From assembly GCA_035048485.1 (NCBI GenBank), contig CM068582.1, forward strand, positions 35,678,096 through 35,742,095: a DNA stretch of 64,000 nucleotides, given 5' to 3'. Under the pieces are notes generated by a model that worked only from the letters and a program-made list of their open reading frames with translations, had not been told where the DNA came from and ran no database searches. Both the position numbers and the translations under genes were made by a program. Position 1 is the stretch's first letter. Each line of letters opens with the position of its first letter. Below are positions 62,728-64,000 of the stretch, piece by piece. Origin of the DNA: Pteria penguin. Taxonomy: Eukaryota; Mollusca; Bivalvia; Pterioida; Pteriidae.

Positions 62728-64000
62728 AGATTTTAAGAATTGTCGATATCCGTATTAAGAACTTTACGGAAAATCCGCATTTATTTCAATAGCCTAATAC
62801 ATTGACGGCAAATTCTATTAAAGATAAGATAGCTGACTTACATGCTAAATATGTCTTTGTTCCTGCTGATAAAGCAGGTAATAACATAATAGTTGTTTGA
62901 AAACTATATTATTTTGAAGTAAAAACGAATTAAACTCCACTCATACATATGTGGAAAGCCCTACCTCAAAAGACAGCACCTTGCACGATCACCTCATGAC
63001 CATGTCCGACTTTAAAATTAAAACTGATAAATCTGATCTACCAACCATATATTGGCTCCCAAAACTACATAAAAGTCCATATAAAGCACGTTTCATATCT
63101 AATTCTAGCCACTGCTCTACTACGGTACTATCGAAGCATATTACGTCTGCTCTAACTGCTATAAAAGATCATATTATCAAATATTGTGATGTCGCATTTC
63201 ATAATAGTAACATCAATTACTTTTGGTCGATTAAAAATTCTCATAGACAAACTTCTTTCGCTAAATTTCAAAGCGACTCAAATTTCTACGATTTTTCTAC
63301 ACTTATACATCTCTACCTCATGATTTGATTAAAAGCAAGTTGCTGTCTCTTATACAATGGCGTTTTCACAGAGAATCTAAAACGTACATATGTACTTCCA
63401 ATAACTCCGGATTCTTTTCCAACAAACAATATACTTCATATAAATACTGGACTTGCAAGGAATTATGTAAAGCAATAGATTTTCTCATCGATAATATTTT
63501 TGTGCAATTTGATGGCAAGATTTATCAACAGATAGTTGGGATTCCTATGGGTACTAACTGCGCGCCTCTGATAGCAGATTTATTTCTTTATTGTTGTGAG
63601 AGGGATTTTATGGTTTCTATTCAAAAATCAAAACGTTTTGACCTCATTGACAAATTTAATAATACTTGCAGATATCTGGATGACATTTTGGTTATCGACA
63701 ACCCTGAATTCGAACAATTTATATCAGAAATATATCCACCAGAGCTCACATTGAATAAAGCTAATACTTGAGATAAATCTACACCTTTCTTAGATTTAAA
63801 CATCAAAATTATCAACCACCTAATATATACTAATATTTATGATAAACGTGAGGATTTTGGATTTCCTATTGTAAATTTCCCTTACTTGGATGGCGATGTC
63901 CCTCGACTCCCATCATATGGTATCTATATATCTCAATTAGTTCGATTTGTCAGAGGCTGCATCGATGCTTTGGACTTTCATAAACGAAATTTACAAATTA
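62728..64000 (+). pseudogene. Penelope-type retroelement D, second family, broken and cut by the window edge
   Basis: Coding pieces in order: an N-terminal FVPADKAGNNIIVV followed by a stop, WLPKLHKSPYKARF (62951-63328 frame), FYDFST at motif A, a frame change near 63310, then GIPMGTNCAPLIADLF, CRYLDDILV (63325-63771 frame), an in-frame TGA at 63769, then LYTNIYDKREDFGF onward to the end. It is clearly distinct in sequence from copies A-C. It begins directly after the AGGTCA array. Inactive. Confidence 0.88.

Overview
The window looks like nuclear DNA from a bivalve mollusc. It is AT-rich, its genes are split into short exons by GT-AG introns, and it is packed with tRNA-derived SINEs, foldback/MITE elements, minisatellites and Penelope-type reverse transcriptase copies. 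A Mytilus-like mussel is my best guess from the repeat types, but the species is not proven.

One gene dominates. On the plus strand, from 7965 to 60742, 39 exons join in frame with matching intron phases into a 5,331-nt coding sequence (1,776 residues). The product is a mannose-receptor-like type I membrane protein: a signal peptide, eleven C-type lectin domains (CTLD1-11) separated by short Thr/Ser/Pro linkers, one transmembrane helix, and a 44-residue cytoplasmic tail with an FxNxxY endocytosis motif. The sugar-binding triplets differ between domains: EPN in CTLD1, 5 and 7; QPD in CTLD4; EPS or EPT in CTLD2, 9 and 11; none recognisable in CTLD3, 6, 8 and 10. A fortieth, phase-compatible exon (34131-34379) encodes two complete ShKT domains and lies inside the intron that splits CTLD5. 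If it is included the protein is 1,859 residues long, with an 83-residue cysteine-rich insertion in a lectin loop. This is the most unusual observation in the window.

Region 1-7964, upstream of the gene, has no recognised gene. It holds a dispersed-repeat copy, a 100-bp duplication inside a MITE-like element, a 14-copy 47-bp minisatellite, a tRNA-like SINE head, a satellite of about 72-bp units (two blocks split by a foldback insertion with 51-bp arms), and a SINE fragment. The introns (8011-60515) hold three copies of one Penelope-type family (20.4-22.6 kb minus strand and broken; 30.9-32.9 kb plus strand with an intact RT reading frame; 48.45-49.24 kb plus strand and 5'-truncated), many copies of a repeat called R1 here, a hAT-like element with a zinc-finger fragment, a decayed Tc1 transposase, a piggyBac-like MITE, SINEs and microsatellites. 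Region 60743-64000 holds the 3' UTR, an array of 120-150-bp units carrying AGGTCA repeats, a second copy of the gene's own 3' UTR placed within that array, and a second, broken Penelope-type family running off the right edge.

The exon model comes from reading splice sites, phase and domain patterns by eye. No transcript or database search was available.
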